Shown here: positions 35,501 to 42,610 of the stretch, piece after piece | Numbering within the stretch: the stretch's first letter is position 1 | Layout of the letters: each line of letters starts with the position of its first letter | From: UBA3263 sp964554665 | GTDB taxonomy: Bacteria; Bacteroidota; Bacteroidia; Bacteroidales; Muribaculaceae | DNA length: 64,000 bases | NCBI GenBank assembly: GCA_964554665.1 | Contig: CAZKPP010000002.1 | Coordinates: 1 to 64,000 of the forward strand | Reading direction: 5' to 3' | The notes under the pieces: model-generated | Told to the model about the DNA's origin: nothing | Database searches by the model: none | What the model saw: only the letters and a program-made list of their open reading frames with translations | Position numbers and translations under genes: made by a program

Positions 35501-36335
35501 CCTCGAATATCTGCCCCGCATCGACGGCGGCAACGGCACGATTCTTGCCGGCACATGGCAACTGTCGGAAAACGGCACCGACTGGACCGACCCCGTCAGC
35601 TTTGAATGGGCACGCAGCGGCGACGCCAAAGTCATCACCTTCGGCGAAACCACCCCGATGCGCTATATCCGCCTGCACGTCGACAAAGCGGTTGGCCGCT
35701 TCATCTCGGCCCGCGAAATCTTCGTATTCCGCCAGCCCGGCTCGCCCTTCTACCTGCCCGGCGACATCAACAAAGACGGCCTCATCGACGATAACGACCT
35801 CACTTCCTATATCAACTACACCGGCCTGCGCCGCGGCGACGGCGACTTCGACTATGTCAGCATCGGCGACGTTAACCGCAACGGCCTGATTGACGCTTTC
35901 GACGTTGCCAACGCAGCCGTTCGGCTCAACGGCGGCATCGAAAACCCCGCTGCCGAAATTGAGGGCGAACTGGTTCTTACCCCCGACCGCAAGCGCTACT
36001 CGGCGGGCGACACCGTAACGCTGACCCTGGCCGGCAAAGGGCTGAAGAATGTCAACGCCCTGTCGCTGGCAATTCCCTACCTGCCAGCCAACTATGAGTT
36101 CATCGGTCTGACCCTCAGCCCCGCAGCCGCCAAAATGGAGAACCTGACCAACGACCGCCTCCACACCTCGGGCGACAAGGTTCTCTACCCCACCCTGGTG
36201 AACCTTGGCGAGCAACCCACGCTCAACGGCGACGTTGAGATTGCGACCATCACCTTCCGCGCCCGCCGCGCCGGAGCCTTCGCCCCGGCCGCCGAGTCAA
36301 TACTCATCGTCTCCCCCGCCCTGCAGTCGAAATAA
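32595..36335 (+). CDS. Secreted GH31 alpha-glycosidase with FN3, discoidin-like, dockerin-like and cohesin-like modules (1246 aa)
   Basis: Hydrolyses alpha-linked glucosides (or xylosides) by a retaining mechanism. A signal peptide (about 1-18) is followed by the GH31 N-domain and barrel. Nucleophile Asp388 lies in LKTDVAW and acid/base Asp440 in WTGDQTGG; the barrel is followed by the usual beta domains to about 810. Then come an FN3-like domain (about 815-908, 'DLTPETTYDFKLRALN'), an F5/8C-like domain (about 912-1048), a pair of dockerin-like calcium repeats (DINKDGLIDDND and DVNRNGLIDAFD, about 1055-1112) and a cohesin-like beta-sandwich (about 1120-1246). Dockerin plus cohesin in one chain is notable. 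It lacks the DLQGRK tail of other secreted proteins here. Confidence 0.9.
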   Translation: MKKRFLPIVALCALQTSAEITLQVDSATMVIDFYGPNIVRIFHDPSGQPVRDPQATPPAQILVDNPRLDPGNLKVDRNGSELKVTSDRIELNIDAKTMMLSARDLATGKTVIETDEPITSTPKQTVVKFKKQPGEYFYGGGVQNGRFSHQGKAIDIVNTNSWTDGGVASPTPYYWSTGGYGVMFHTFAPGNYDFGAKEPETVELTHNTPYLDMFLMVNDSPVTLLGDFYQLTGKPQMLPKFGFYEGHLNAYNRDYWTEAENGILFEDGKRYKESQKDNGGIRETLNGETDGGYQFSARAVIDRYAAHDMPLGWVLPNDGYGAGYGQTSSLDGNIQNLKEFGDYARSKGVEIGLWTQSSLHPKEGVEPLLQRDIVKEVRDAGVRALKTDVAWVGAGYSFGLNGVADVAEIMPEYGNDARPFIISLDGWAGTQRYAGIWTGDQTGGQWEYIRFHIPTYIGSGLSGQPNITSDVDGIFGGKNPVMNTRDFQWKTWTPMQLNMDGWGANPKYPHQFGGEYANIVRAYLKLKSELLPYAYTYARESVDGKPMVRAIFLDYPNDYTHSAATRYQFLYGPDFLVAPIYQATRPDTLGGDVRNTIYLPEGTWYDYFSGRPYVSDGAIVLNNFRTPLWKLPVFVRSGAIIPMANPSNNPSEIYNGLRIYEIWPKQGQTEATEYDDDGTTQAYLRGESVSTRISADLTAKGMLTIAIDPTKGSFKGFNPQKATELRIPATAVKKVSAKIGKKSVKLRKVASANDLTENTWCLAPVSRVEQYGVTTADELLPMLLVKLAATDVTNSPLTLTVAGYEFTPEAGIPAATAITAPGAVEVATEEGDIKPYDLTLRWKPMADAAEIQVLHNGMLYTNLSAAEGENYALFEDLTPETTYDFKLRALNAAGASDWTDLTLTTAANPLEFAIAGIKASCTIADQPGNKIGRAFDLKDGSDIWHTIYSGADLPADITLDLGSFNTLDRLEYLPRIDGGNGTILAGTWQLSENGTDWTDPVSFEWARSGDAKVITFGETTPMRYIRLHVDKAVGRFISAREIFVFRQPGSPFYLPGDINKDGLIDDNDLTSYINYTGLRRGDGDFDYVSIGDVNRNGLIDAFDVANAAVRLNGGIENPAAEIEGELVLTPDRKRYSAGDTVTLTLAGKGLKNVNALSLAIPYLPANYEFIGLTLSPAAAKMENLTNDRLHTSGDKVLYPTLVNLGEQPTLNGDVEIATITFRARRAGAFAPAAESILIVSPALQSK

Positions 36336-36350
36336 CCCGCAAACTTTGTG

Positions 36351-36368
36351 ATACTATATTAGCAGTAT
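36351..36368 (+). promoter_or_regulatory. Operator-like inverted repeat ATACT-N8-AGTAT upstream of hipB
   Basis: ATACT (36351-36355) and AGTAT (36364-36368) form an inverted repeat with eight bases between, ending two bases before the hipB ATG. The half-site length and spacing equal those of the known E. coli HipB operator (TATCC-N8-GGATA). A further AGTAT occurs inside the gene near 36406-36410. Confidence 0.6.
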
Positions 36369-36369
36369 T

Positions 36370-36729
36370 ATGGAAATAACCGGCAATAGCAACAATATAT
36401 TATCAGTATTAGACAACTTCACGTTCGATAATTCTGAGGATATAATGATGCAGATTGCCGGCGATTTCCGCAAACGCCGCATCGAAAAAAACATCACCCG
36501 GCAACGCATGTCGGAACTTTCGGGAGTGCCGCTGTCGACCTTGTCGCGCTTTGAACAGAAAGGGCTCATAGCTTTTGAATCGCTGGTTAAGCTTGCCATG
36601 GCCCTCGGCTACACATCGGAAATAAAGAATCTGTTCGCCGCCCCAAAGTATTCCACGATGGAAGAGCTTGACCTCATTCGCCGCAAAACCAACGGCAAAA
36701 GAGCCTACGCCAAAACCAAGAAACAATGA
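36370..36729 (+). CDS. hipB: HipB-like antitoxin, XRE-family helix-turn-helix (119 aa)
   Basis: DNA-binding antitoxin that should neutralise HipA and repress its own operon. The helix-turn-helix is clear in residues about 28-90 (DFRKRRIEKNITRQRMSEL, then GVPLSTLSRFEQKG). A C-terminal basic tail (about 95-119) follows. Its stop overlaps the hipA start (ATGA). The ATG at 36370 is chosen because it follows the operator-like repeat; an internal ATG pair at about 36445 would still keep the helix-turn-helix. Context and overlap make the pairing secure. Confidence 0.85.
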   Translation: MEITGNSNNILSVLDNFTFDNSEDIMMQIAGDFRKRRIEKNITRQRMSELSGVPLSTLSRFEQKGLIAFESLVKLAMALGYTSEIKNLFAAPKYSTMEELDLIRRKTNGKRAYAKTKKQ

Positions 36730-37853
36730 ACCCCACTGAAAAGCTTAAAGTGATGTTCCGGGGCAAACCCGTGGGCCTGCTCTCCCTTTCGCCCGACAAT
36801 CGGTTCAACGTTTTCGAATACGACAAGTCGTGGCTTGCCGACGGATTCAGCATTTCGCCGCTCGAACTGCCGTTGAAACCCGGTGTGTTCATTGCAAAAC
36901 CGCAACCATTCTACGGAAATTTCGGCGTTTTTGAAGACAGCCTCCCCGACGGCTATGGCCGCTATCTGCTACATAAAGCGCTAATGCGCAATGGCATAAA
37001 CGACTCGGAATTATCATCGCTCGACAGGCTGGCCTTGGTCGGCGATAATGGCATGGGCGCCCTGACATATTCGCCGTCGGTCGCCATTGAACAAGAGGAC
37101 ACCATTACAGACTTTGACCGCATCCAGGAAATCGCTCTGGAAGTTCTTAAAGAACATCAAGATAAAGATGCCGGCCTGCTGCTATATAACAGTGGCAACA
37201 GCGGTGGAGCTCGTCCCAAAGCTGTATTCTCCGACTCCGAAGGGCACTGGATAGTAAAGTTCCGCCACACCTACGACCCTCAAGACATCGGAGTGCAAGA
37301 AGCACGCTATAATGAAGCGGCGCGAAAATGCGGCATTATTGTTCCCGACTTCAGGTTAATCAACGGCCGATATTTCGCCTCCCGCCGATTCGACATCGAC
37401 AAAAATGGCGACCGAATCCACACAGCTACCGCCGGAGGATTGATGTGCATCTCTCTCCACGAGCCGTTTATGGACTACTCCAATCTTCTGTCTCTCACAG
37501 GATTCATAACCCAAAGTCGCCAAGATGTTGAGCAGATGTATCGCCGCATGCTGTTCAACTATCTAACCGACAATAAAGACGATCACTGCAAGAATTTCAG
37601 CTTTTATGTGGTCAGAGATAATGAGTTGAACCGATGGCAGTGGCGGCTTGCCCCTGCCTACGACCTCACACTCTGCACCGAAGGCTACAACGGCGAACAC
37701 GCCACTTCGGTTAACGGCACAGGCCATCCACGACTCTCTGATTTCATTGCCGTAGGCAAGAAAATCAAGCTTTCCGAAGCCCGATGTCGGGATATTATCG
37801 AGGAAGTCCGCAGCGGCTGCCGAGATTTAACTCGCTATGCCATAACTGATTAA
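36726..37853 (+). CDS. hipA: HipA-family Ser/Thr kinase toxin, full length (375 aa)
   Basis: HipA kinases phosphorylate translation factors (GltX in E. coli) and arrest growth; the target here is unknown. The N-terminal subdomain (about 1-110, with FEDSLPDGYGRYLL) is fused to the kinase, as in classical HipA. The nucleotide-binding loop is GNSGGARPK (about 157-165), the catalytic stretch is TDNKDDHCKN (Asp286, Asn290) and the metal-binding Asp313 is in APAYDL. All key residues are intact. The neighbouring genes show no insertion sequence. No terminator is evident before the next gene. Confidence 0.93.
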   Translation: MNPTEKLKVMFRGKPVGLLSLSPDNRFNVFEYDKSWLADGFSISPLELPLKPGVFIAKPQPFYGNFGVFEDSLPDGYGRYLLHKALMRNGINDSELSSLDRLALVGDNGMGALTYSPSVAIEQEDTITDFDRIQEIALEVLKEHQDKDAGLLLYNSGNSGGARPKAVFSDSEGHWIVKFRHTYDPQDIGVQEARYNEAARKCGIIVPDFRLINGRYFASRRFDIDKNGDRIHTATAGGLMCISLHEPFMDYSNLLSLTGFITQSRQDVEQMYRRMLFNYLTDNKDDHCKNFSFYVVRDNELNRWQWRLAPAYDLTLCTEGYNGEHATSVNGTGHPRLSDFIAVGKKIKLSEARCRDIIEEVRSGCRDLTRYAITD

Positions 37854-37870
37854 AAATACCATCCCGAGCA

Positions 37871-38013
37871 TTAACATAATTTAACGATTGGGGGGGGTAA
37901 ATTGGCGGATTATGTGTAAATTTGCCGACGATAATAATTTACACATTAAAGCCACATGAAAAAACTACTTACCCTTGCTTGCGCGGCCATAGCCACAACC
38001 GCCTTCGCCGCCG
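37871..38013 (+). repeat. 5' constant segment, copy 1: promoter with G8 tract, leader and signal-peptide codons
   Basis: About 143 bases repeated at 39215-39357 with three differences. It holds G8 (37890-37897), a TAAATTTG -7 element (37917-37924), an inverted repeat GTGTAAATT (37914-37922)/AATTTACAC (37936-37944) across the -7 region, and the first 19 codons of the downstream gene. The G8 tract falls where the -33 element should be (about 37893-37896). Confidence 0.9.
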
Positions 38014-38933
38014 CACCCATTATGCTCCCAAAAGACGGCTACACCGGCATAATGCCCAAAGAATTTGGTTATCAAGGCGCGTCTACACTACAAGTTTTCC
38101 CCTCACGATATGACGAAATGGAGATGGCGGGAGAGGTAATAATCTATAATGAAGACCTCAATCAAATCGCCACGATTTCGCTCGATGCAAAAGAAGAAGT
38201 AACTCTTAAAGGTTGGTCTCAAAGGCGCGAAGGAAGATACAACCCAGAAACCAATGAATATGAATATGTATGGGGTGAAATTCAAAACACTTCCTATACT
38301 GAATATGTAAACAATTACGTGGAAATATATTTTTACGTTAACGGTTTGGATGGCGATAACTGCGTAGCCTCCCAAACCGCCTTTAACTCTGACAGCAAAT
38401 TCGAATATCTGAAACCTAAATGGGCTATCAGCTACTTTACCTCGGAAGATGAATATGAAAAAAGGGGAGGGGAACAAGTTATCACTACCGGCTTCAAAGT
38501 AATAAACGAGGACGGTCAGAATCTGTATGACATTGATATTCCGGCCGAATACATAACGTTTGACGAAGTTAATATCATAACCCTTGGCAACAAAAAACAT
38601 CTTGTTGTAGACTGTCGGTTAAGAAACGATGAACATGAATATGTCACTCTGATTTATGCGCTGGGTGAGCAGGGGGGTATCAGCTCGCCGAAAATTGTCA
38701 GCGCGGGCATGAAGGTTAATCCCACGATGCCGCGCCATGGCGAAAGCGTGCGCGTAGACCTGGGCGAAGCCGCAAGCCATGTTGACCTCATCAGCGCCAA
38801 CGGCGCCAAGGTGCGCTCGGTAGCCGTTAAGGGCGACAGCCGCTCGGTAACCATTCCCACCGAAGGCCTCGCATCGGGCGTTTACGTAGTCACCGCCAAT
38901 TCCCGCGAAGCCGCCAAAATCATAATCCGCTAA
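37956..38933 (+). CDS. Secreted protein, paralogue A, with variable middle and sorting-like C-terminus (325 aa)
   Basis: I do not recognise a named family. A signal peptide (1-18, ending TTAFAA) is followed by a divergent beta-rich acidic region (about 20-240, rich in Tyr/Glu/Asn) and a C-terminal domain (about 241-325) whose DNA is nearly identical to that of the neighbouring paralogue. The end resembles a type IX-type C-terminal domain: VDLISANGAKVRSV, then GLASGVYVVTA and IIIR. Similar blocks in both proteins' middle parts include 'SDSKFEYL' and 'LYDIDIP'. The middle is A+T-rich while the ends are G+C-rich, suggesting a different history. Confidence 0.75.
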   Translation: MKKLLTLACAAIATTAFAAAPIMLPKDGYTGIMPKEFGYQGASTLQVFPSRYDEMEMAGEVIIYNEDLNQIATISLDAKEEVTLKGWSQRREGRYNPETNEYEYVWGEIQNTSYTEYVNNYVEIYFYVNGLDGDNCVASQTAFNSDSKFEYLKPKWAISYFTSEDEYEKRGGEQVITTGFKVINEDGQNLYDIDIPAEYITFDEVNIITLGNKKHLVVDCRLRNDEHEYVTLIYALGEQGGISSPKIVSAGMKVNPTMPRHGESVRVDLGEAASHVDLISANGAKVRSVAVKGDSRSVTIPTEGLASGVYVVTANSREAAKIIIR

Positions 38934-38936
38934 CTC
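38679..38936 (+). repeat. 3' constant segment, copy 1 (C-terminal domain codons)
   Basis: 258 bases matching 40284-40541 with only two differences seen, covering the last 85 codons and the stop. The terminator hairpins that follow both copies also share a stem. Confidence 0.9.
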
Positions 38937-38951
38937 AACCCACACCCACCC

Positions 38952-38985
38952 GGAGGTCGCAGCCCCACCCGCTGCGACCTCCTTT
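38952..38985 (+). terminator. Terminator after paralogue A
   Basis: GGAGGTCGCAGC (38952-38963) and GCTGCGACCTCC (38971-38982) pair perfectly over 12 bases, followed by a short T run. The same stem follows paralogue B. Confidence 0.85.
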
Positions 38986-38989
38986 ATAT

Positions 38990-39184
38990 AAAGGCTCGGC
39001 TGAGATTTGGAACGAGGGCGTTCCAAATTCAAACTAATGGCAAAAATGGCGACTCATAGGCTCGGAGAGCCGCAGATGTGGTTAACGCCTGACTTTAGTC
39101 TGGCGGTAAAAATACGCCCCCGAGCCGGGCGTCGGAGATGCCCTTGGTGGCACCGGGTTTCACAAAGGTCTTCTCCGAGCCTTT
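38990..39184 (+). repeat. 195-bp segment bounded by a perfect 10-bp inverted repeat, internally structured
   Basis: AAAGGCTCGG (38990-38999) and CCGAGCCTTT (39175-39184) bound the segment. Inside are a perfect hairpin ATTTGGAACG/CGTTCCAAAT (39005-39014, 39019-39028), another AGGCTCGG (39058-39065) and an imperfect CGCCTGAC/GTCTGGCG palindrome near 39090-39110. No credible protein is encoded. It sits exactly between the two paralogues. It could be a small mobile repeat or an RNA; no target duplication is obvious. Confidence 0.5.
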
Positions 39185-39214
39185 TGTTGCGAAATGTGGA
39201 GATTGGAGTCGTTG

Positions 39215-39357
39215 TTAACATAATTTAACGATTGGGGGGGGTAAATTGGCGGATTATGTGTAAATTTGCCGACGATAATAATTTACACTTTAAAGCCACA
39301 TGAAAAAACTACTTACCCTTGCTTGCGCGGCCTTGGCCACAACCGCCTTCGCCGCCG
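39215..39357 (+). repeat. 5' constant segment, copy 2: promoter with G8 tract, leader and signal-peptide codons
   Basis: Copy of 37871-38013. G8 at 39234-39241, TAAATTTG at 39261-39268, inverted repeat GTGTAAATT (39258-39266)/AATTTACAC (39280-39288). The distance from the G tract to the -7 element is the same in both copies. Confidence 0.9.
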
Positions 39358-40538
39358 ACCCCATTGTGTTCAACAATATAAGCAACCTCAGCAACATGCC
39401 CAGAGAGTTTGGCTATCAGGGAGTATCATCCCTGCAATTGTTTCCGAGCATGTATTCTACAGAAGATGGTGAAATACTCATCTATGATAAAAACCTCAAT
39501 CAACTCGCCCAAATTGCAATTCCCGGAGCTGAAAAGATAGAGCTCAAAAATTGGTATCAAGAACGCAAATATACATACGGCGAGCCTACACTGATTTCCA
39601 CCGAACGAAGAAGTGACATCATTGAAATTGATGGCAAAGATACCGGCATAACGCTTTCTCAAGCAATAAATTTTCTTGAGAATTGGTACGTTAACTGCTA
39701 TCCAGTTGAATTTGACCTAAATGGTGAAACTGTAATCGTCACTTATTTCTATAACGAAGGTGACTATGGAAAAAAATACCCTCATTATTATTATAAATTG
39801 GTAAACGGCCGTTGGTGCGAATTCGAGGCCATTTATGAACGCGGTAATTGGGGACCCTACGGAGACTGGGGCGAGGTTGAAGAATATACGATTACCACAG
39901 AAAAAAGCTCTTACCGTAGAATTTATGGACTAATAGATGGCCTTGAAACCAATTCTATCCCAGCCACACAAACGGTTTTTAACGCCGACAGCAAATTCGA
40001 ATACTTAGTGCCCAAATACAGCATCACTAATACCACATACGAGTACGAGAGTCGACGCGGCGAACAAGAAAAAGTTATCACTACCGGTTTCTCTGTTATG
40101 AGCGAGGATGGTTCGAAACTTTATGACATTGATATACCGAATGAATATTATGAAGAGAGCCCGGAGGTTTCCATTTTGGTTCTTGGAGACAAAGATCCTC
40201 AAAAATATCTTGTAATTGCTTCGAACTCTAAAATGAACGATAACGATGTCGTACTGCTTTATGCGCTGGATGACAAGGGAAGCATCAGCTCGCCGAAGAT
40301 TGTCAGCGCGGGCATGAAGGTTAATCCCACGATGCCGCGCCATGGCGAAAGCGTGCGCGTAGACCTGGGCGAAGCCGCAAGCCATGTTGACCTCATCAGC
40401 GCCAACGGCGCCAAGGTGCGCTCGGTAGCCGTTAAGGGCGACAGCCGCTCGGTAACCATTCCCACCGAAGGCCTCGCATCGGGCGTTTACGTAGTCACCG
40501 CCAACTCCCGCGAAGCCGCCAAAATCATAATCCGCTAA
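39300..40538 (+). CDS. Secreted protein, paralogue B, with variable middle and sorting-like C-terminus (412 aa)
   Basis: Same signal peptide and C-terminal 85 residues as paralogue A, with a longer, diverged middle (about residues 20-327). Shared short blocks in the middle ('EFGYQGvSsLQ', 'LYDIDIP', 'vITTGF') show common ancestry rather than unrelated insertion. The middle is rich in Tyr and acidic residues, and I recognise no family. The promoter and terminator are near copies of those of paralogue A. Probably surface-exposed if the tail is a type IX signal. Confidence 0.75.
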   Translation: MKKLLTLACAALATTAFAADPIVFNNISNLSNMPREFGYQGVSSLQLFPSMYSTEDGEILIYDKNLNQLAQIAIPGAEKIELKNWYQERKYTYGEPTLISTERRSDIIEIDGKDTGITLSQAINFLENWYVNCYPVEFDLNGETVIVTYFYNEGDYGKKYPHYYYKLVNGRWCEFEAIYERGNWGPYGDWGEVEEYTITTEKSSYRRIYGLIDGLETNSIPATQTVFNADSKFEYLVPKYSITNTTYEYESRRGEQEKVITTGFSVMSEDGSKLYDIDIPNEYYEESPEVSILVLGDKDPQKYLVIASNSKMNDNDVVLLYALDDKGSISSPKIVSAGMKVNPTMPRHGESVRVDLGEAASHVDLISANGAKVRSVAVKGDSRSVTIPTEGLASGVYVVTANSREAAKIIIR

Positions 40539-40541
40539 CTA
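40284..40541 (+). repeat. 3' constant segment, copy 2 (C-terminal domain codons)
   Basis: Copy of 38679-38936; see that entry. The abrupt edge at 40284 contrasts with the diverged sequence just upstream. Confidence 0.9.
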
Positions 40542-40556
40542 AACACACACCCTCCC

Positions 40557-40589
40557 GGAGGTCGCAGCCCACACGCTGCGACCTCCTTT
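40557..40589 (+). terminator. Terminator after paralogue B
   Basis: GGAGGTCGCAGC (40557-40568) and GCTGCGACCTCC (40575-40586), perfect 12-bp stem, then TTTG. Confidence 0.85.
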
Positions 40590-40624
40590 GTATAAAAAAA
40601 TTTTTAAATGTCGGAAAAAATTCG

Positions 40625-40632
40625 TAAATTTG
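40625..40632 (+). promoter_or_regulatory. -7 element (TAAATTTG) for thrS-infC-rpmI-rplT
   Basis: TAAATTTG 30 bases before the thrS ATG, with a T-rich TTTTT about 20 bases upstream in place of a TTTG. It is the only promoter I see for the translation operon. Confidence 0.6.
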
Positions 40633-40662
40633 CAGCCGATTTTTGCAACTATCAACTTATAA

Positions 40663-42600
40663 ATGATAAATATAACTTTCCCCGACGGTAGCGTCAAGCA
40701 ATTTGAAGCAGGCGTTACTCCCCTCAAAATAGCTGAGTCGATCAGCCCCCGACTCGCCCAGGATGTGCTCGCCGCAAGCGTTAACGGCAAGGAGTGGGAC
40801 CTTACCCGCCCCATCGAAGCCGACGCCGAGCTCAAACTCTTTAAGTGGGACGACCCCGAAGGTAAACACGCTTTCTGGCACAGCTCGGCCCACCTGCTGG
40901 CCGAAGCCCTGCAGGAACTCTATCCCGGCGTTAAGTTCGGCATTGGTCCCGCAATTGAAAACGGCTTCTATTATGACATCGACACCAACGGCCACACCAT
41001 TACGGCCGCCGACTTCCCCGCAATTGAAAAGAAAATGATTGAGCTCGCGCGCAAGAAAGAAGACATTGTGCGCGCCGAAATCTCCAAGGCCGACGCCCTG
41101 AAGGCATTCGGCGACCGCGGCGAAGTTTATAAAACCGAGCTTATTTCCGAGCTCGAAGACGGCTCGATAACCACCTATACCCAGGGTGCGTTCACCGATC
41201 TCTGCCGCGGGCCTCACCTGCCCAACACCGGCGCCATCAAGGCCGTGAAAATCATGAGCCTGGCCGGCGCTTACTGGCGCGGCGACGAAAACCGCCAGCA
41301 GCTGGTGCGCGTTTATGGCATCACCTTCCCCAAGCAGAAGATGCTCGACGAGTATCTGGCCCTGCTCGAAGAAGCCAAGAAGCGCGACCACCGCAAGCTC
41401 GGCAAAGAAATGGAACTGTTTGCCTTCTCGGCCAACGTTGGCCAGGGTCTGCCCCTGTGGCTCCCCAAAGGCGCCGCCCTGCGCGACCGCCTCGAACAGT
41501 TCCTGCGCAAGATTCAGAAAAAGTATGGCTACCAGCAGGTAATCACCCCCCATATCGGCAACAAGCAGCTCTATGTAACCTCCGGCCACTACGCCAAATA
41601 CGGCAAAGACTCCTTCCAGCCGATCCACACCCCCGAAGAAGGCGAAGAATACCTGCTCAAGCCGATGAACTGCCCCCACCACTGCGAAATTTTCCGCGCC
41701 CTGCCCCGCAGCTACCGCGACCTGCCGCTGCGCCTGGCCGAGTTCGGAACCGTTTACCGCTACGAACAGTCGGGCGAGCTCCACGGCCTGACCCGCGTTC
41801 GCGGTTTCACACAGGACGACGCACACATCTACTGCGCCCCCGACCAGATCAAAGACGAGTTCCTGAAGGTTATGGACATTATTCTCTATATCTTCAAGGC
41901 TCTGAAGTTCGACAACTACGAGGCTCAGATTTCGCTGCGCGACCCCAACAACCCGACCAAATATATCGGCTCGGACGAAAACTGGCACAAAGCCGAGCAG
42001 GCAATCATTGAAGCCTGCGCTGAAAAGGGCATCAACGCCCGCCAGGAAACCGGCGAGGCCGCTTTCTATGGCCCCAAGCTCGACTTTATGGTTAAAGATG
42101 CCCTGGGCCGCCGCTGGCAGCTCGGCACCATTCAGGTCGACTACAACCTGCCCGAACGCTTTGAACTGGAATATACCGGCTCCGACAACGCCAAGCATCG
42201 CCCCGTAATGATCCACCGCGCGCCCTTCGGCTCGATGGAACGCTTCGTGGCCGTGTTGCTCGAACACACTGCCGGCCGCTTCCCCCTGTGGCTCGCCCCC
42301 GAGCAAGTCATCATTCTGCCCATTTCCGAAAAATTCAACGACTACGCCTACGAGGTTAAGGCTCAGCTCGAAGCCGCCGACATTCGCGTGAGCGTTGACG
42401 ACCGAAACGAAAAAATCGGCCGCAAAATCCGCGACAACGAGCTCAAACGCATACCCTACATGCTCATTGTTGGCGAAAAAGAACAGGAAAATGGCGAAGT
42501 TTCCGTAAGAAAACAGGGCGAAGGTGATAAAGGTTCGCAAAAAATTGCTAACTTTGCAGCCGAGTTGACCGACGAAGTCAACCAAATGACTAACTTCTAA
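40663..42600 (+). CDS. thrS: Threonyl-tRNA synthetase
   Basis: Charges tRNA-Thr. An N-terminal TGS domain (about 1-62) is followed by the editing domain (HSSAHLLAEAL, residues about 73-83) and the class II core: motif 1 region MNCPHHCEIF, motif 2 TRVRGFTQDDAHIYC and motif 3 HRAPFGSMERFVAVLLEH, then an anticodon-binding domain. 645 aa is full length. It ends 10 bases before infC, the classic thrS-infC-rpmI-rplT order. Confidence 0.98.
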   Translation: MINITFPDGSVKQFEAGVTPLKIAESISPRLAQDVLAASVNGKEWDLTRPIEADAELKLFKWDDPEGKHAFWHSSAHLLAEALQELYPGVKFGIGPAIENGFYYDIDTNGHTITAADFPAIEKKMIELARKKEDIVRAEISKADALKAFGDRGEVYKTELISELEDGSITTYTQGAFTDLCRGPHLPNTGAIKAVKIMSLAGAYWRGDENRQQLVRVYGITFPKQKMLDEYLALLEEAKKRDHRKLGKEMELFAFSANVGQGLPLWLPKGAALRDRLEQFLRKIQKKYGYQQVITPHIGNKQLYVTSGHYAKYGKDSFQPIHTPEEGEEYLLKPMNCPHHCEIFRALPRSYRDLPLRLAEFGTVYRYEQSGELHGLTRVRGFTQDDAHIYCAPDQIKDEFLKVMDIILYIFKALKFDNYEAQISLRDPNNPTKYIGSDENWHKAEQAIIEACAEKGINARQETGEAAFYGPKLDFMVKDALGRRWQLGTIQVDYNLPERFELEYTGSDNAKHRPVMIHRAPFGSMERFVAVLLEHTAGRFPLWLAPEQVIILPISEKFNDYAYEVKAQLEAADIRVSVDDRNEKIGRKIRDNELKRIPYMLIVGEKEQENGEVSVRKQGEGDKGSQKIANFAAELTDEVNQMTNF

Positions 42601-42610
42601 CAATTACTGA

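Noticed and set aside
33630..36215. Open frame of 861 codons on the minus strand opposite the GH31 gene
   Set aside because: Low-complexity Val/Gly/Ala translation with no domains; the plus-strand gene has catalytic and accessory domains.
37914..37944. Inverted repeat considered as an invertible promoter
   Set aside because: The arms are only 9 bp around 13 bases, too small for known site-specific inversion, and no recombinase gene is in the window.
39007..39228. Open frame of 73 codons between the two secreted paralogues
   Set aside because: It lies in the inverted-repeat element, with Arg/Trp-rich composition unlike a real protein here and no ribosome site.
40657..42603. Open frame of 648 codons on the minus strand opposite thrS
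   Set aside because: It spans thrS almost exactly and is explained by codon bias; thrS has all its motifs.
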